Origin: Pyxicephalus adspersus
Lineage: Eukaryota > Chordata > Amphibia > Anura > Pyxicephalidae
Reading direction: 5' to 3'
DNA length: 64,000 bases
Assembly: GCF_032062135.1 (NCBI RefSeq)
Contig: NC_092862.1
Coordinates: 96,447,283-96,511,282 of the forward strand
Shown here one piece after another: positions 62,208 to 64,000 of this stretch. The notes below the pieces were generated by a model. That model worked only from the letters and a program-made list of their open reading frames with translations. It did no database searches and was not told the origin of the DNA. The position numbers were made by a program, and so were the translations under genes. The stretch's first letter is position 1. Each line of letters opens with the position of its first letter.

Positions 62208-62213
62208 AATAAA
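62208..62213 (+). terminator. Possible proximal poly(A) signal of stard3nl
   Basis: AATAAA within GCTGCAATAAAAGC, in the presumed 3' UTR. It would shorten the UTR by about 0.9 kb if used. Confidence 0.35.
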
Positions 62214-62506
62214 AGCTTTTAATACTGCCAAACTGTAACTGAAAGTGGGAATTTTATTAATATTATTTTTTTAACAAAAGTCTTCTACATGTTTCACTTG
62301 TACAATACAGTCTATTGATCCTAACATTAGATGGAGAAATCATGACCCAGGCCATGCCTCCTCCTCTTTCTCTCAGATTGTTCTGCCTTTCATTTCTGTT
62401 TATTTTAATGCACCCCACTTAAACAGCACATTATTATTGTTGTTTCTATATTACTCTCCTATTTGGTTCAGCCACCAGAGGTACTTCAAAGGAAGACCCA
62501 ACACTC

Positions 62507-62542
62507 CTGTGTTATAGCGTTGGGCCAAACGCTATAACACAG
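62507..62542. repeat. Hairpin with 15-bp perfect arms in the presumed 3' UTR
   Basis: CTGTGTTATAGCGTT (62507-62521) and its exact reverse complement (62528-62542) with a 6-base loop GGGCCA. There is no T run after it, and a bacterial-type terminator would be meaningless here. Confidence 0.93.
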
Positions 62543-63031
62543 AAAAAAATCACCAAATTTTGGGGCTGTAAAATGAAAGTAAAAACAATAAGAACAATAA
62601 CAATACCTAGAAGTATTGGATATTACTTCTTTCCTGGTGGCTAAATTAGGCAATGGGAACTAAAGGAAAGGTAGTCAGTTCTGGGAACTGGGGTAATAAA
62701 GTAAACCTTTTGCTATACCCTGCATTGTAAATGATGGGGTTTGGTTTTGTTATTCCCTCTTGATTTCTTACAATTCTAATTATACCCTGCATTGACAAGG
62801 CATTTCATGCATGCCCAGTAATTACACCATTTATATCAACAGAGTGAAGAAAGTACTTTTCTCAGTGCCTTGTTTACTGTGAGGTATTGAAATTAAAACA
62901 CTGTTTATGCTTTGAGATTCAATGGTCAACACACTGGTGTAAATGAGCTCTGTTTGTCGATTTTTTTTTTTTTTTTTGGAGTATTTTGTATATACTCATT
63001 ATGTGATAACTGTAATAATTAGTACTTTGTA

Positions 63032-63080
63032 AATAAATGTATATACAGAGATTAGAAAGCACTAATTATTGCTAAATAAA
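63032..63080 (+). terminator. Distal poly(A) signals of stard3nl
   Basis: Two AATAAA hexamers, at 63032 and 63075. The second is followed by ACAGACAACTTTTGC and then a run of seven T, a typical U-rich downstream element. Cleavage would fall near 63095-63100. Confidence 0.55.
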
Positions 63081-63523
63081 ATGCTTTTAATTTACAGACA
63101 ACTTTTGCAAGTCCTTTTTTTCAATACGAATGTATCTGTTTCCTTTTACAGTATTCAGAATATTACACCAGATATATGCACTGCTCTGGCCTTTCCAAAA
63201 GAAACCTCTAATCTTTATTGTCTGTCAGCATTACAGTGGCCTACTACACCTTAAATTTATGGCTTAAAGTAAAGTTATCTTTTCCAGATTCAGTTTACCA
63301 AAACTAATATTTTGGTACTAGATTAACAATAATGGTTTTCGTATCTCCAGGGAACATGCATAGTAGGATATATCCAGTAGAGTTATTTGCTCTGTTGTCC
63401 CCATAAAGCCTGTCCTTTAGGAGTAAAATATAGGCTAGAGTTCTTTTCCTTACTTTTTTTTTTTTTTTTCATAGCAAAGCCTGTCATTGGGAAATTCTGG
63501 CTGCCTTTAATACTCACTCAAGC

Positions 63524-64000
63524 ATACCTAAACTCAGAATTTTCACTTTACATAAAAGGGTAGTCAACCATTTTATTTAAAGTAAAAATTCTGTTTTTTT
63601 GTTTTTGCAACACCTTAGACGATCGAGAATGAATGGGAGCGCAGAGTCTCTACATCACGCATCCTGGGAGGCTCTTGGCTGCTCGGGCATGCGCGGAATA
63701 TTTCATCAATAGGGGGAAAAATTGCCGATCTCACACATGCGCAGTGGGATCGGCATGTTTTTTTCCAATCTACATCACTTAATCTTGCGCCTGTACAGTC
63801 TGAGATAGAGCGACGTAGGGAGAAGATGGCAGTGCCTGGCGCTCCCCCTGCACCGGGTCGAAGATGGATAACGGGACGCTGCGAGATCGCATGAACGAAA
63901 CTTCCCGATGGACAGACTGGTCTGTGGGATTTAGGGTATGTTTGGTATTATTGTTTTGGGTTTAATAAAAATTATTTTGTTTTGGCTTTGATACTGAGTC
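63524..64000 (+). repeat. Dispersed repeat, GATGGCAGCG family, copy 3
   Basis: Begins near AACTCAGAATTTTCAC and carries GAGAATGAATGGGAGCGCAG, TGCGCAGTGGGATCGGCA and GAAGATGGCAGTGCCTGGCG, ending with TTTAATAAAAATTATTTTG near the window edge. It lies just beyond the stard3nl poly(A) signals. Confidence 0.75.

Larger units (their letters stand above)
60508..63100 (+). other. stard3nl: Candidate last exon of stard3nl (3' UTR)
   Basis: A long T run followed by CTCAG (60487-60507) is a strong acceptor matching the donor at 58777. The downstream DNA ends with AATAAA at 63032-63037 and 63075-63080, the second followed by a T-rich element. A spliced junction 10 bases after the stop would not trigger nonsense-mediated decay. 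No convincing reading frame is seen inside; the open frames are short. The 3' UTR would be about 2.6 kb. Confidence 0.55.

Overview
This is a stretch of vertebrate nuclear genome, almost certainly from an anuran amphibian. It is AT-rich and intron-rich and full of amphibian-style DNA-transposon MITEs and L1/Tx1-clade LINE sequence. I infer a ranoid frog from the repeat landscape, but the species cannot be fixed from the sequence alone. I can support only one host protein-coding gene. Nearly all other open frames are chance frames in introns, intergenic DNA or repeats.

The gene is STARD3NL (MENTHO), on the + strand. Seven coding exons (49296-49520, 51311-51388, 52443-52520, 54001-54054, 54140-54257, 57744-57842, 58714-58766) join with consensus GT-AG sites into exactly 234 codons, the length I recall for the human protein. 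It encodes a four-helix MENTAL domain followed by a cytosolic tail with a QFYSPPES phospho-FFAT-like VAP-binding motif. A GC-richer, CpG-containing block at about 27.55-27.80 kb, with a clean splice donor at 27743, is the best candidate for the promoter and non-coding exon 1, which gives a first intron of about 21.5 kb. The 3' UTR probably contains one more intron (58777-60507) and ends at tandem AATAAA signals near 63.03-63.10 kb.

Layout: 1-27.5 kb is upstream or intergenic DNA with a 5'-truncated LINE, two hAT non-autonomous elements with perfect 8-bp target-site duplications, a TIR element with internal 54-bp tandem repeats, several palindromic MITEs and a 0.7-kb degenerate minisatellite. 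27.7-49.2 kb is intron 1. It contains a 4.4-kb L1/Tx1-type LINE on the minus strand (37352-41725) that keeps its endonuclease domain but has lost the catalytic ADD block of the reverse transcriptase by an in-frame deletion; a 443-bp assembly gap lies inside it. 49.2-63.1 kb carries the coding exons with repeats in the introns. 63.5-64.0 kb is a copy of a dispersed repeat also found at 5.7 and 30.5 kb.

The most unusual signal is a roughly 33-nt motif present three times (10379-10412 minus, 15267-15299 plus, 26046-26078 minus). It has the order of a hammerhead-ribozyme core: CTGANGA, a hairpin whose sequence changes while staying pairable, GAA, a short near-self-complementary segment, T, then the partner of the 5' flank. 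No bench or database test was possible; the self-cleavage idea is a hypothesis.
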